Source: Pseudomonadota bacterium
GTDB taxonomy: Bacteria > Pseudomonadota > Gammaproteobacteria > Acidiferrobacterales > Acidiferrobacteraceae
Reading direction: 5' to 3'
DNA length: 64,000 bases
NCBI GenBank assembly: GCA_021816625.1
Contig: JAKAXM010000003.1
Coordinates: forward strand, 62,001-126,000
Shown: positions 53,837-64,000 of the stretch, piece after piece
Layout: each line of letters starts with the position of its first letter
Numbering within the stretch: the first letter of the stretch is position 1
Translations under genes and position numbers: made by a program
The notes under the pieces: model-generated
Databases searched by the model: none
Told to the model about the DNA's origin: nothing
The model's input: the letters and a program-made list of their open reading frames with translations, nothing else

Positions 53837-56800
53837 ATGGTGACGCGCGATGGAGCGAGGGGGTTTGGGCGATTCGTGGCCCGGCTCGCAGGTCTCGGAT
53901 GCGGGGCGCTGCTCGCCATGAGCCTCGGGCATGCGACCACCCTTACCGCGGGCCAAGAGCCGCAAATTCTGATCATTATCGACAACTCGCAGGGCATGGC
54001 TGGCGATCTGCAAGGGGCGATCATGACCGGATCGGGGACGGTCGCCGCGAATGCCGGGCCCTTAACGCCACCGTCGACCCCGCCGCTTGCCTGGCCCTCG
54101 CCCGTCTGCTACCCCCTGACGGGCGGATATAGCCCACGCATGCAGACCCAGCTTGCTTATAACGGCAGCACCTGTCCGGCGGGCTATGCCCCTTATACGG
54201 TCAGCAACGGGGGTGCCGAACAGGACAACTCCGAGTCCATGATCAATATCGCCGAACAGAGCCTGTGGGACGAGTTTAATAACGCCTCCAATGCCAACAC
54301 CTTTCAGGTGGGGCTCATGGACTATGCGACCGCCGGTACACCCACAGTCTATCCGACCTGGGTGTACTACATGAGCAACAACGACACGCTGAACACCAAT
54401 AACCAGATTACGGCCTATGGCGCGTTTCAATTCGGGACCGCCGCGGTCTCGCCGTCGACCACGAACCCCGTTGCCGCGTACAACCCGTGTTATCAATCGA
54501 CCAGTGCCGCCTGTCATGCGATCGCCAGGGTCATGGGGGCCGCGGTGACGGCCGATCCCTATCTGTATATGAACGCGACGTCTGATGACCCGGAGATCAA
54601 TGACGTCCTCTATGCCTTCAACGGTCTGCCCGACAACATCCTGACCTACGGCGGCCCAAGTCCCTACCCTCCTTCGTACACGCTGACGCAGTATGAGGAT
54701 CAGATCGTCAATAACGCGCCCCTCTACGAGACCTATCAACGCTCCACGGGGGGCGTCAGGGCCACCTCGCCTACGAGCGCCGGTTATGCCCCTTATAGTG
54801 GTCAGGTGTGGTATGCCCGGCGCGGGTCGGCTTACGATGGAATGCCGGTGACGAGTGAAAATCCGATAAGTCCGCCCTCGGGCGTGACCGGGACGTGGGG
54901 GCAGGGCGATCTGCTCGTGCCGGTGGCCCCGTTTGCCCAGTCACTCGCCGCGATCAACAGCAATCTTGCCGCCGAGGAGTTTCCGGCCGGTAGCGGCATC
55001 GTCGCAGGCTCCGAGTACGCGCCCATGGCAGGCGCCCTGCAGAGCGCGCTCAGCTACTTTACGGGTCCCGACGGCCCGACGCCCACCTGTGCCCACAAAT
55101 ATGTGATCCTGATCACAGACGGCCAGCCGACCATGGGCCTCCAAGGGCATGTCTATCCGCCCTTAGGGAGTGCGGCGGCGACCACCTATGGCGAGACGGC
55201 GCAGAACGATCAGGCCGTGAATGAAGCCATTACGGCGGTCACGAATCTCGCGAAGAATACCGCCAACGGCACGGGCCCGATCAAGACCTACGTCCTGGGC
55301 GTGGGGCCCAACATCAACTGCCCGCCGTCGGATACGACCTGTCCCGCCGAAGCGGCCGCCGGCTATACCGTCTTGCAGGAATTGGCCCAGGCGGGCGGCA
55401 CGCAGCAGGCCTATAGCGCCCAAAGCCCGACGCAGTTTCAGCAGGCCTTCGGGGCCATCCTGAATAACATCGAAGGTCAGGTGTTGACTAGCAACGCCGG
55501 GTCGAGCAGCAACCTCACGACCAACGCCCTGGAGTATGCGGCGAGCAGCACCCCGGCCCTGGGGGAGGGCAACCTCACCGCCTACGCCGTCCAGCCGAAC
55601 GGTAACGTCGCGTCGACCGCCTCCTGGGATGTCGAGAGCCTCACTGCCTTGAATCCCCAGGTGCGCCAAACGAACCTGTATTCGACAGGGCCTGCCACCG
55701 CGACCAATCCTTACCCCATAACGAATTTTATGAGTATGGACGCCGCGGCCTTTGGGACCTTGCCTACGGGTCTAACCGTAAGCGATATCGAGAACTACAC
55801 CGTCAATCCGAATTATCAAGGCGGCACCTATCTCGGGGGGCGCGGCGCGTCTTGGTATATCGGCATCACCTCGCCCTTGCAGCCGGTCGTCGTTGGGCCG
55901 CCCAGCGATGGCAATCTTTTGTCTTATACGAGCTACGATAGTTTTGCCCAGCAGGAGAATACCCGGGAGCCGCTTGCATTGTTTGGGGACAACGACGGCT
56001 TCCTGTATGCGGTCGATGCCACGACCGGGGCACTGGTCTGGGGCTGGATGCCCCGGCCTCTGGTGGCGTCCTTGCAGAACTACTCGACCTTCTGGCAGAA
56101 CGGGAATATGAGCGAGGGCGTGCGCGCCGTCGACGCCGAAGATGCCAACGGGGCCTGGTGGACCTATCTCGTCGGCATCGGCGGCGGGGGCAGCATCCAG
56201 TATGCGCTGCAATTGAATACCGGTGGCAGCAACGGGTCGGCCCAGGCGCAGCTCGCCCAACAGGCGTGGGAGGTCGACAACCCCAACGCCACCGAGCCCA
56301 ATCCGGGCGTCCCCGTGATCATTCGTGAATTGCCGGCGCAGGCTACCGGCAATCCCGTGGCCTATCTTGCCACGGTATTGTCGGTTACGAGTGGCAGCAC
56401 GGCGAGCTCCGTCCTCGACCTCACCGATGTGGGTACGGGTGTGCTGACGAGCTACACACTTCCGTTTGCGGCCACGACCCAACCGTATCTCGATCTCAAT
56501 GGGAATATCTTTATCGGCGATAGCGCCTCCAATGTCTGGGAGGCGCCGATCTTTACGGCGAACGGAAGTTTCTCGTCATTCTCGCGCACAGCGACCTGGA
56601 CGCCCTTGAACAGTAGCGCAGCCGACCCGGCGTCCGCTAACTTCGGCACCACCACGACCAGTACGGGCGGGGCGTCGGCGCTGGTGACGATCAGTGGCGC
56701 TTATTATAACGGTATCGAGTATCTGAGCCTGCAGACCGCAACACGCCTGACTATGCTGCAAGACGGCGCACAGGGTTGGCAGCCCCTGTGGACAACCGCT

Positions 56801-57334
56801 GCAAACACAGGCGATGCCTGGAACGCCACAACCGGCAGCTATCAGGCGAATAGCGCTGTGGCCAGCCTACCCGCTAATGCCGTCATCACCGACAGCCCGC
56901 TCATCACCAACGCCGCTGTGGTGTTGCCGGTCACGGTACCGCCGTCCGACGCCGATACCGACACCAACAACCCGGATTCGCCGACCAATGCCGAGGCCTG
57001 CGCGACCCCCAGTGCCTGGCTTTATTTTTACTCGCTGCCCACGGGCGTATTTCCGGCGTATACCTTCCAGGATATGCAGGGTAATTTCCTGACCGGGCCG
57101 GTGGAGGTCGGATCGGGGACCGCCTTCACGCCGGCTCTGGCCATGTTCGATGGCCAATTGCGCCTGCAGACCGCGGCCTCCCTGGGGCCTGCCCCTGCCA
57201 GTGGAGGGGGTGGGGGGGGTGGGGGCGGTGGGGGTACGGGTGGCAATGGGCCGCCGCCGTTGGGTCAGGCCCTGGCCGGTGCCGGTCCCGCGGCCGAGGG
57301 GCCGGCCGGCTGGCGCGAGGTCTTTCTGCCGTAA
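53837..57334 (+). CDS. pilY1: Type IV pilus tip adhesin PilY1
   Basis: 1165-residue exported protein that caps the pilus and can act as adhesin and mechanosensor. Signal peptide to about 33. The von Willebrand A part (about 45-590) starts ILIIIDNSQGM, where the metal-site pattern DxSxS reads Asp49, Ser51, Gly53. KYVILITDGQPTMGLQG and QELAQAGGTQQAYSA follow. The C-terminal beta-propeller begins EPLALFGDNDGFLYAVDATTGALVWGWMP in pieces near 710. A DADTDTNNPD segment (Asp1038, 1040, 1042, 1047) resembles the propeller's calcium loop. Near the C terminus a glycine run (about 1123-1138) is encoded by G tracts. Confidence 0.92.
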   Translation: MVTRDGARGFGRFVARLAGLGCGALLAMSLGHATTLTAGQEPQILIIIDNSQGMAGDLQGAIMTGSGTVAANAGPLTPPSTPPLAWPSPVCYPLTGGYSPRMQTQLAYNGSTCPAGYAPYTVSNGGAEQDNSESMINIAEQSLWDEFNNASNANTFQVGLMDYATAGTPTVYPTWVYYMSNNDTLNTNNQITAYGAFQFGTAAVSPSTTNPVAAYNPCYQSTSAACHAIARVMGAAVTADPYLYMNATSDDPEINDVLYAFNGLPDNILTYGGPSPYPPSYTLTQYEDQIVNNAPLYETYQRSTGGVRATSPTSAGYAPYSGQVWYARRGSAYDGMPVTSENPISPPSGVTGTWGQGDLLVPVAPFAQSLAAINSNLAAEEFPAGSGIVAGSEYAPMAGALQSALSYFTGPDGPTPTCAHKYVILITDGQPTMGLQGHVYPPLGSAAATTYGETAQNDQAVNEAITAVTNLAKNTANGTGPIKTYVLGVGPNINCPPSDTTCPAEAAAGYTVLQELAQAGGTQQAYSAQSPTQFQQAFGAILNNIEGQVLTSNAGSSSNLTTNALEYAASSTPALGEGNLTAYAVQPNGNVASTASWDVESLTALNPQVRQTNLYSTGPATATNPYPITNFMSMDAAAFGTLPTGLTVSDIENYTVNPNYQGGTYLGGRGASWYIGITSPLQPVVVGPPSDGNLLSYTSYDSFAQQENTREPLALFGDNDGFLYAVDATTGALVWGWMPRPLVASLQNYSTFWQNGNMSEGVRAVDAEDANGAWWTYLVGIGGGGSIQYALQLNTGGSNGSAQAQLAQQAWEVDNPNATEPNPGVPVIIRELPAQATGNPVAYLATVLSVTSGSTASSVLDLTDVGTGVLTSYTLPFAATTQPYLDLNGNIFIGDSASNVWEAPIFTANGSFSSFSRTATWTPLNSSAADPASANFGTTTTSTGGASALVTISGAYYNGIEYLSLQTATRLTMLQDGAQGWQPLWTTAANTGDAWNATTGSYQANSAVASLPANAVITDSPLITNAAVVLPVTVPPSDADTDTNNPDSPTNAEACATPSAWLYFYSLPTGVFPAYTFQDMQGNFLTGPVEVGSGTAFTPALAMFDGQLRLQTAASLGPAPASGGGGGGGGGGGTGGNGPPPLGQALAGAGPAAEGPAGWREVFLP

Positions 57335-57362
57335 GCGGTGGACTGTACGATGGGAGTCTTGT

Positions 57363-57385
57363 GGGCGGATCGTATGGATCCGCCC
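57363..57385. terminator. Hairpin between convergent pilY1 and pilR
   Basis: GGGCGGATC (57363-57371) and GATCCGCCC (57377-57385) form a perfect nine-base stem around GTATG. No T tract follows on either side. The location between two convergent genes suggests a bidirectional terminator. Confidence 0.5.
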
Positions 57386-57412
57386 GGGGCGGCCGTCCCC
57401 GCCTCGGCGGAC

Positions 57413-58783
57413 TTACTCGATGCCGAGTTTCTCGAGCTTGTAGCGTAAGGCCCGGAAGGTGATGCCGAGCTCGCGGGCGGCGGCGGTCTTGTTCTGGTGC
57501 GTATCGCGCAAGGCCTTCTCGATCGCGGCCCGCTCGACTTGCGCCAGGTGCTCCTCGAGCGACTGCTCGCCCGTGTAATCCTGCGCCTCGAAGGGCGTCA
57601 GCGGCACCTCGGTCGGATCGCCGCGCAGGATCTCAGGTCCCGCGAGGTTCAAGGGCAGCCGCAGATCGGCCACGTCGATCTCGCTCCCCTCGCACAAGGT
57701 CAGCGCGCGCTCCATGATGTTCTCAAGCTCGCGGACGTTCCCCGGGAAGGCATACTTCTTTAAGGCCGCAATGGCCCCCGCCGTGAGCGGCAGCGGCCGT
57801 CCGGCGGCGAGTTTGGCCGCAAGATGTTCGGCCAAGGCCGGAATGTCCTCGGGCCGCTCGCGCAAGGGTGGTATGACAAGCTCGATCACGTTCAGGCGGT
57901 AATAGAGGTCCTGCCGGAAGGCGCCCGTGTGCACCAGGTCGTGGAGGTTCTTGTGGGTCGCAGACAGGATGCGGACATCCACCGGGATCTCCTGCTGACT
58001 GCCCACCGGACGCACCGCCTTTTCCTGGATCGCTCGCAGGAGCTTGACCTGCATGGCGACCGGGAGATCCCCGACCTCGTCTAAGAATAGGGTCCCGCCG
58101 CTTGCGGTCTTGAAGAGCCCTTCCTTGTCGTTGAAGGCGCCCGTGAAGCTGCCCTTTTTGTGGCCAAAGAATTCGCTTTCCATCAATTGCTCGGGGATGG
58201 CCCCGCAGTTGACGGCCACAAAGGGGCGGCCGCTGCGGGGGCCGAGGTCATGGATCAGCCGGGCCGCGAGCTCCTTACCGGTGCCCGATTCCCCGCTGAT
58301 GTAGACCGGGGCCTGGCCGCGCGCCAAGCGCTCGATCAAGGCGCGCACGGCCTTCATCGCCTGCGATTGGCCGAGGAGCTTGGCGGCCGCGCTCGTGCCG
58401 TCACTCGGGGCCTGTTTCGAGACGTTCAAGGCGCTGCGCACGAGTGTCCGCAATTCGTTGATGTTGAGCGGCTTACACACGAAATCAAAGGCGCCGCCCT
58501 TGAGGGCGGCGATGGCGGTCTCCATGCTCCCATGGGCCGTGATCACGGCCACCGGCAGCCCCCGATGGCGCTCTTCGATGTAGCGGACGATGTCGAGGCC
58601 GTCGCCATCAGGGAGCCGCATGTCGGTAAGACACAGATCGAAGCGGTATTCCTCGAGCAAGGCAAAGGCGGAGGCCACGTCGCCTGCGGAGCGGGTCTCG
58701 AGATTCATGCGCCCAAGCGTGAGCTCCAGCAGCGCCCGGATATCGGATTCGTCGTCGATGATGAGGACTTGGGGGACGGTCAT
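57413..58783 (-). CDS. pilR: Type IV pilus sigma-54-dependent response regulator
   Basis: 456-residue NtrC-family activator. The receiver (about 5-115) has Asp10, Asp11 and phosphorylatable Asp54 (CLTDMRLPDG). The AAA+ domain has Walker A GESGTGKE (164-171), the sigma-54 contact loop as GSFTGA (211-216, usual for PilR) and Walker B GGTLFLDEVGDL. The Fis-type helix-turn-helix ends the chain (KTAAARELGITFRALRYKLEKLGIE). It overlaps pilS by four bases. The known target is the major pilin gene, which is not in the window. Confidence 0.94.
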   Translation of the reverse strand: MTVPQVLIIDDESDIRALLELTLGRMNLETRSAGDVASAFALLEEYRFDLCLTDMRLPDGDGLDIVRYIEERHRGLPVAVITAHGSMETAIAALKGGAFDFVCKPLNINELRTLVRSALNVSKQAPSDGTSAAAKLLGQSQAMKAVRALIERLARGQAPVYISGESGTGKELAARLIHDLGPRSGRPFVAVNCGAIPEQLMESEFFGHKKGSFTGAFNDKEGLFKTASGGTLFLDEVGDLPVAMQVKLLRAIQEKAVRPVGSQQEIPVDVRILSATHKNLHDLVHTGAFRQDLYYRLNVIELVIPPLRERPEDIPALAEHLAAKLAAGRPLPLTAGAIAALKKYAFPGNVRELENIMERALTLCEGSEIDVADLRLPLNLAGPEILRGDPTEVPLTPFEAQDYTGEQSLEEHLAQVERAAIEKALRDTHQNKTAAARELGITFRALRYKLEKLGIE

Positions 58784-60429
58784 GAGGAGATTGGGGCTTC
58801 CAGGCAGTCATTGAGGCGCCCGAAGGTCAGCCGAAAGCGGCAGCCACCGGTCGTTTTACAGTAATCCAGTCGGCCCCCATTGGCCTCCGCAAGCTCGCGC
58901 GCGATATAGAGGCCGAGGCCCGTACCCCGGGTCGTGGTCGTAAAAAACGGGTCGAAGATCCGCTCGGCGATATTGTCCTTGATGCCCTGCCCCCAGTCGA
59001 TGACGTCCAGGAAGCTGTGCCCCTCGCTATCGGCGCCGATCAGCATCTTCACGACCGCGCTGTCCTGGAAGGGGGGGCTGTTTTTCAGGGAGTTGTGGCA
59101 CAGATTATTCACGATCTGAAAGAGATGGTCTGTATCAAAACACACGGTCTGGGGCCGCTCGATCACGAGGCCCAGGGCCTGGATAGGGACGTTTAGGGCG
59201 GTCGCCAAGGCCGGCAGTGTCTCGCCAAGCCAGGCGTGCAAGTCGAAACGGCTTGCCGTTGTGCGGTCGCGCCGGCCGAGCTGCAAGACGTTTTCCACGA
59301 TCGTATTCATGCGCCGGCCTTGATCATCGATAATGGCCGCGAGACTGCCGATCTCGCTCTCCCGGTCGGTACTTTCGAGGAGCAGTTGCGCGGCGTGGGT
59401 GATCGCACTCAACGGATTTCTGATCTCATGGGCGATGCCGGCCGTGAGCCGCGCAAGGCCCGACATCTTCATCTGCTGGGCCTGTTGTTTCAGGATGGCG
59501 GTGTCTTCGAGGAAGACGACCGTGCCGGCCGTCGTGTCCCGCCCCAAGGTCTTAAAGCGCGGCAGGAGGGTGTAGCCGGTCGGTGATACAAAGAGTCGCC
59601 GACCGGTTTGGCCCTCGCGCTGCGCGACCCATTGTTCATAAAGTGCCGGGGCGACGGTGCGCAAAAGCAGGCGGCCCGGCGTCTCGGGCAGGCCCAGATA
59701 GGTGCTGGCCGTCTTGTTGGTAAGGTGGATGTAGCCGCCGTTGTCGATGACCAACACCCCGGATTGCAGGTGCTGGACGATCTGTTCGTTTAAGCGCGCC
59801 ATCTGGCGCAGGTCGATCTCCTGCTTTTCGGCCAGGGCCTCGGTGTGGCGGAGCCGGTCGGCGACGAGGTGGGCGAGGCTCGCCGTGGCAAAGAGCACGA
59901 GCCCAAAGAGCCCGACCTGGGAATAACTGCTGGGTAAACCGCTCTGGGAGCCCGTCAGGTACGGCCAGGCGCGTTCCAGCAGGATGCCTATGGTGGTAAG
60001 GGCCGCAAAGAATATCGTGAGGCGGCGGTTCAGCAAAAAGCTCGTGCCCGCCGTCGACACAAGCAGCAGGGTGCCGGTCCCGCTCGCAAGCCCACCGCTT
60101 GCGTGCATGAGCAGTATGAGGCCCACGACGTCGCAGAACGCAAACACCGCCGCCTGGGTCTCAAAGTCCCCGAGCCGTCGCCGGGTGGTGTCGATGGCGA
60201 CGAGGTAGACACCGGCGTAGAGGAGTGCGACAACTAGAAAGAGCCGCGGGTCGGTGCTCGCAAAGGGCGCAAGCGATCCCGCCCACAGACCGGCGATACA
60301 GGCGAGCAATGCCAGTGCCAGACGGTAGGCGTTGAAGTAGCTTAGTAAGAGCCAGTTTTGTTCGCGGACCAACAGGGGCGTCTCGACGCCGTCCAGGGCC
60401 AGGTCCAGGGCATGATTACTCGCGCTCAT
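58780..60429 (-). CDS. pilS: Type IV pilus sensor histidine kinase
   Basis: 549-residue partner of PilR. The N terminus has six membrane helices (about 35-185), followed by a cytoplasmic PAS domain (about 210-320, LQSGVLVIDNGGYIHLTNKTAS). The H-box is LTAGIAHEIRNPLSAITHAAQ (His about 334), and the ATPase domain has NNLCHNSLKNS, DWGQGI and RGTGLGLYIARELAEANGG. In Pseudomonas PilS senses pilin in the membrane; whether the same holds here is an inference. Confidence 0.93.
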   Translation of the reverse strand: MSASNHALDLALDGVETPLLVREQNWLLLSYFNAYRLALALLACIAGLWAGSLAPFASTDPRLFLVVALLYAGVYLVAIDTTRRRLGDFETQAAVFAFCDVVGLILLMHASGGLASGTGTLLLVSTAGTSFLLNRRLTIFFAALTTIGILLERAWPYLTGSQSGLPSSYSQVGLFGLVLFATASLAHLVADRLRHTEALAEKQEIDLRQMARLNEQIVQHLQSGVLVIDNGGYIHLTNKTASTYLGLPETPGRLLLRTVAPALYEQWVAQREGQTGRRLFVSPTGYTLLPRFKTLGRDTTAGTVVFLEDTAILKQQAQQMKMSGLARLTAGIAHEIRNPLSAITHAAQLLLESTDRESEIGSLAAIIDDQGRRMNTIVENVLQLGRRDRTTASRFDLHAWLGETLPALATALNVPIQALGLVIERPQTVCFDTDHLFQIVNNLCHNSLKNSPPFQDSAVVKMLIGADSEGHSFLDVIDWGQGIKDNIAERIFDPFFTTTTRGTGLGLYIARELAEANGGRLDYCKTTGGCRFRLTFGRLNDCLEAPISS

Positions 60430-60469
60430 AGGCTCTGGATTAGCACAGATTTGGGCTTATAGCAAAGTC

Positions 60470-60733
60470 TCAGCGCCCGGCGGCAAGGTCCCGGTGCTCG
60501 GCGCAGCAATAGCTTGACTGATGGGGTCCGGAGACGGATTCGGAACGCGGGACGTATAGCCCGCAATGGCCACAGGAGACCATGTCGCCCGCTACCCGCA
60601 CCCGCCTGCGAACGGTGGCTGGCCGGGGTGGCGGCGTCCGGTATCCAGGCCGCGGTTTGAGGGTCCGCCGCATGAACCAGATGGCCGCCCCTATTACCAG
60701 AAGATCGAACAGGAGCTTCACGGGTATCGGCAA
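60470..60733 (-). CDS. PP0621-family zinc-ribbon-like membrane protein
   Basis: 87 residues: one membrane helix (VKLLFDLLVIGAAIWFMRRTL), a proline/arginine-rich linker and a small metal-binding end with MVSCGHCGLYVPRSESV and YCCAEHRDL. The four-Cys/His arrangement suggests zinc. The family is regularly found beside pilS in gammaproteobacteria and has no known function. It is upstream of pilS on the same strand with 40 bases between, so it probably shares the transcript. Confidence 0.8.
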   Translation of the reverse strand: MPIPVKLLFDLLVIGAAIWFMRRTLKPRPGYRTPPPRPATVRRRVRVAGDMVSCGHCGLYVPRSESVSGPHQSSYCCAEHRDLAAGR

Positions 60734-60745
60734 GGTCCTCTGAAT

Positions 60746-60822
60746 TGGTCGGGGTGAGAGGATTCGAACCTCCGGCCCCTAGCTCCCGAAGCTAGTGCTC
60801 TACCAGGCTGAGCTACACCCCG
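60746..60822 (-). tRNA. tRNA-Pro(CGG)
   Basis: Acceptor CGGGGTG pairs with CACCCCG, and the anticodon stem CTAGC/GCTAG closes TTCGGGA with anticodon CGG. The T arm is CGGAGGTTCGAATCCTCTC-like and CCA is encoded. It lies between ispB and the PP0621 gene on the same strand. Confidence 0.95.
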
Positions 60823-60848
60823 CGACACACCGTTCCCGCGGACCTGAC

Positions 60849-61847
60849 TCAATGGTCCCGGTGAACGGAAAAATAGGCCAAATCCAGCAATGCTTGCTTA
60901 TATGGGGAGTCGGGCAGGGGTGTAAGTGCCGCCCGCGCCAAGTCGGCCTCGCCCTCGGCCCGTGCGGCAGTGTACGCGATCGCCTGGGTGGATTCAATGG
61001 CGGCCACCACCCCAGCGATCTGTTCCAGGCCCCCTTGCTCGATGGCGCTGCGCACCAGGGCGCGCTCGGCGGCGGTACCGGTACGCAACACATGGATCAG
61101 CGGCAAGGTCGTCTTGCCTTCCGCCAGATCGTCGCCGATGTTTTTGCCAAGCCGTGCGTTGTCGCGGCCGTAGTCCAGGGCGTCGTCTATCAACTGAAAC
61201 GCGGTGCCGAGGTGCCGGCCGTAGGCCGCGAGCAGGGGCTCGGCGGCTGGGCTCGCGCCCAAGACCCCGCCCAGTTCGGCCGCTGCCTCGAAGAGTTTGG
61301 CGGTTTTGCTGCGTATCACGGCCAGGTACTGCGCCTCTTCGATATCGGGGTCATTGCAGTTGATGAGCTGCATCACCTCGCCTTCGGCGATCGTGTTCGT
61401 TGCCTTGGCCAGGATCTCCATGACACGCAGGTTCTGGATCTCGACCATCATCTCGAAGGCCCGCGAGTACAGGAAGTCACCCACCAGGACACTCGCCTCA
61501 TTACCAAATACCGCGTTGGCGCTCGCGCGGCCGCGCCGCAAACCGGAACCGTCGACGACGTCATCGTGGAGCAGCGTTGCGGTATGGATGAACTCGATCA
61601 CGGTTGCGAGGACCACGTGGGCCTGCCCTGTGTAGCCGAGGGCCTTGGCGGCGAGCAGTAGGACCGCCGGACGCAGGCGTTTACCGCCACTTTGGATGAT
61701 ATAACGGCCGAGTTGATTTATCAGTACAATGTCGGAATCCAGCCGTTTCCCGATCTCGCGATCCACGGCCGCGCTCTCGTTTCTAATGAGGGCATGGATG
61801 TCGTCGAGGTCCAGGGCGGGCGGGCTGACAGCTACAGGCGTAGACAT
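60849..61847 (-). CDS. ispB: Octaprenyl diphosphate synthase
   Basis: 332-residue trans-prenyltransferase that makes the C40 side chain of ubiquinone. GGKRLRP (54-60) and the first Asp-rich motif LLHDDVVDGSGLRRG (Asp95, Asp96, Asp99) bind the allylic substrate. The second motif is FQLIDDALDYGRD near 217. Chain length cannot be read with certainty; the context (divergent from rplU-rpmA-obgE) is that of ispB in gammaproteobacteria. Together with ubiG it points to ubiquinone as the quinone of this organism. Confidence 0.94.
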   Translation of the reverse strand: MSTPVAVSPPALDLDDIHALIRNESAAVDREIGKRLDSDIVLINQLGRYIIQSGGKRLRPAVLLLAAKALGYTGQAHVVLATVIEFIHTATLLHDDVVDGSGLRRGRASANAVFGNEASVLVGDFLYSRAFEMMVEIQNLRVMEILAKATNTIAEGEVMQLINCNDPDIEEAQYLAVIRSKTAKLFEAAAELGGVLGASPAAEPLLAAYGRHLGTAFQLIDDALDYGRDNARLGKNIGDDLAEGKTTLPLIHVLRTGTAAERALVRSAIEQGGLEQIAGVVAAIESTQAIAYTAARAEGEADLARAALTPLPDSPYKQALLDLAYFSVHRDH

Positions 61848-61937
61848 AACTCCCCCTCACGCAAGCGCCGTCATGCTCTTCTGGAAGACGCGCGCTGTCA
61901 AGCGACCGACCAGCGGTCCCCGGCTCCCACGGCTGCA

Positions 61938-61966
61938 TTGACCGTGCCGGGCAAAGTCACTAGAAT
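61938..61966 (+). promoter_or_regulatory. Sigma-70 promoter of the rplU operon
   Basis: TTGACC at 61938-61943 and TAGAAT at 61961-61966 are separated by exactly 17 bases, five of six and five of six matches to consensus. It is about 100 bases before rplU and directed towards it. Confidence 0.75.
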
Positions 61967-62071
61967 TGCCCGTTTTAACGAGGCCGGCAACGACCCTTAG
62001 GGTGAGTGCATCCCCTGACAGGTCGATGGCACGGGCCTTTTTGAAGTTGCCTGGGAGATTCAAGGAAAATT

Positions 62072-62404
62072 ATGTACGCGGTGATCGAGACGGGTGGTAA
62101 GCAGTATCGGGTGGCGGTGGGGGAGACGGTTCGCGTCGAGACCTTGCCCGCCGAGGTTGGCCAGGACGTGACCTTGGGCAAGGTTTTGTTGATCGCCGAT
62201 GCCGCGGGTGTCCGGGTCGGCGCCCCGGCGCTGCCGGAGACCGTCACCGCGCGCGTCGAGAGCCACGGCCGTGGCGAGAAGATCCGGATCTTCAAGATGC
62301 GCCGGCGCAAACATTACCGTAAGCACGCAGGACATCGTCAAAACTATACCGAACTGAAGATCCTGACCATTGCGGGCAAGGGCGAAGAATCGGCGCAGGC
62401 GTAA
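62072..62404 (+). CDS. rplU: 50S ribosomal protein L21
   Basis: 110 residues, a near-complete match to the family: [20 protein letters not shown] at the start, [16 protein letters not shown] in the middle and the basic [23 protein letters not shown] stretch near the end. It binds 23S rRNA. It is followed by rpmA after nine bases. The C-terminal tail is short. Confidence 0.98.
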   Translation: MYAVIETGGKQYRVAVGETVRVETLPAEVGQDVTLGKVLLIADAAGVRVGAPALPETVTARVESHGRGEKIRIFKMRRRKHYRKHAGHRQNYTELKILTIAGKGEESAQA

Positions 62405-62413
62405 GGAGCAGTC

Positions 62414-64000
<1,587 letters not shown>

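Overview
The window looks like chromosome from a GC-rich gammaproteobacterium. The arrangements gph-ubiG-mtaD, pilSR beside a PP0621-type gene and tRNA-Pro, and ispB divergent from rplU-rpmA-obgE-proB are all typical of that class. A bo3-type quinol oxidase, a pentahaem cytochrome, a TauE/SafE exporter and many apolar, weakly acidic exported proteins would fit an acidophilic sulfur or iron oxidiser such as Acidiferrobacter. That genus is an inference, not something the sequence proves.

Layout. 1-5173: a minus-strand operon (ABC-2 polysaccharide exporter pair, mtaD, ubiG, gph) runs away from the divergent methionine-salvage gene mtnA. 5174-10828: cyoABCD with an FNR-like site upstream, then a TauE-type permease. 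10919-15079: a methyltransferase, a GH15 glucanase-like enzyme, a five-haem cytochrome and a tiny exported repeat protein. 15508-18060: a PAS-PAS-GAF-GGDEF-EAL c-di-GMP protein. 18376-24193: a visibly more AT-rich accessory block beside tRNA-Ala(CGC). It starts with an integrase remnant and carries an exported truncated haemoglobin, a DUF3034 protein, a divergent ECF sigma/RskA-like anti-sigma pair, a broken Tat-type gene and a tandem HD-GYP protein. 24547-30266: a TonB receptor with an atypical receiver-winged-helix regulator, 1.1 kb without a convincing gene, and an ADP-ribosylglycohydrolase. 30898-42632: a complete gspC-N type II secretion operon behind a small membrane protein. 42659-49139: a COG2509 flavoprotein, a 1182-residue iron-sulfur flavoprotein fusion and a phospholipase-D-like protein. 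49343-60733: pilC, the minor pilin operon fimT-pilV-pilW-pilX-pilY1, and pilR-pilS. 60746-64000: tRNA-Pro, ispB, rplU, rpmA, obgE and the start of proB.

How the genes may work together. UbiG produces S-adenosylhomocysteine, which its operon partner MtaD can deaminate; ubiG and ispB both serve ubiquinone, the electron donor of the Cyo oxidase. The type II secretion and type IV pilus blocks share the pseudopilin fold and export to the surface. Two c-di-GMP enzymes lie in the same 64 kb.

The best candidate for an undescribed system is the exported globin-DUF3034 pair facing an ECF sigma/anti-sigma pair. Its globin has an apolar distal haem pocket and a cysteine pair. Other unusual features are a GspG that has lost its calcium-binding acidic residues, a five-fold Cys/Lys repeat peptide next to the pentahaem cytochrome, and a recurrent intergenic hairpin with a nearly constant loop.
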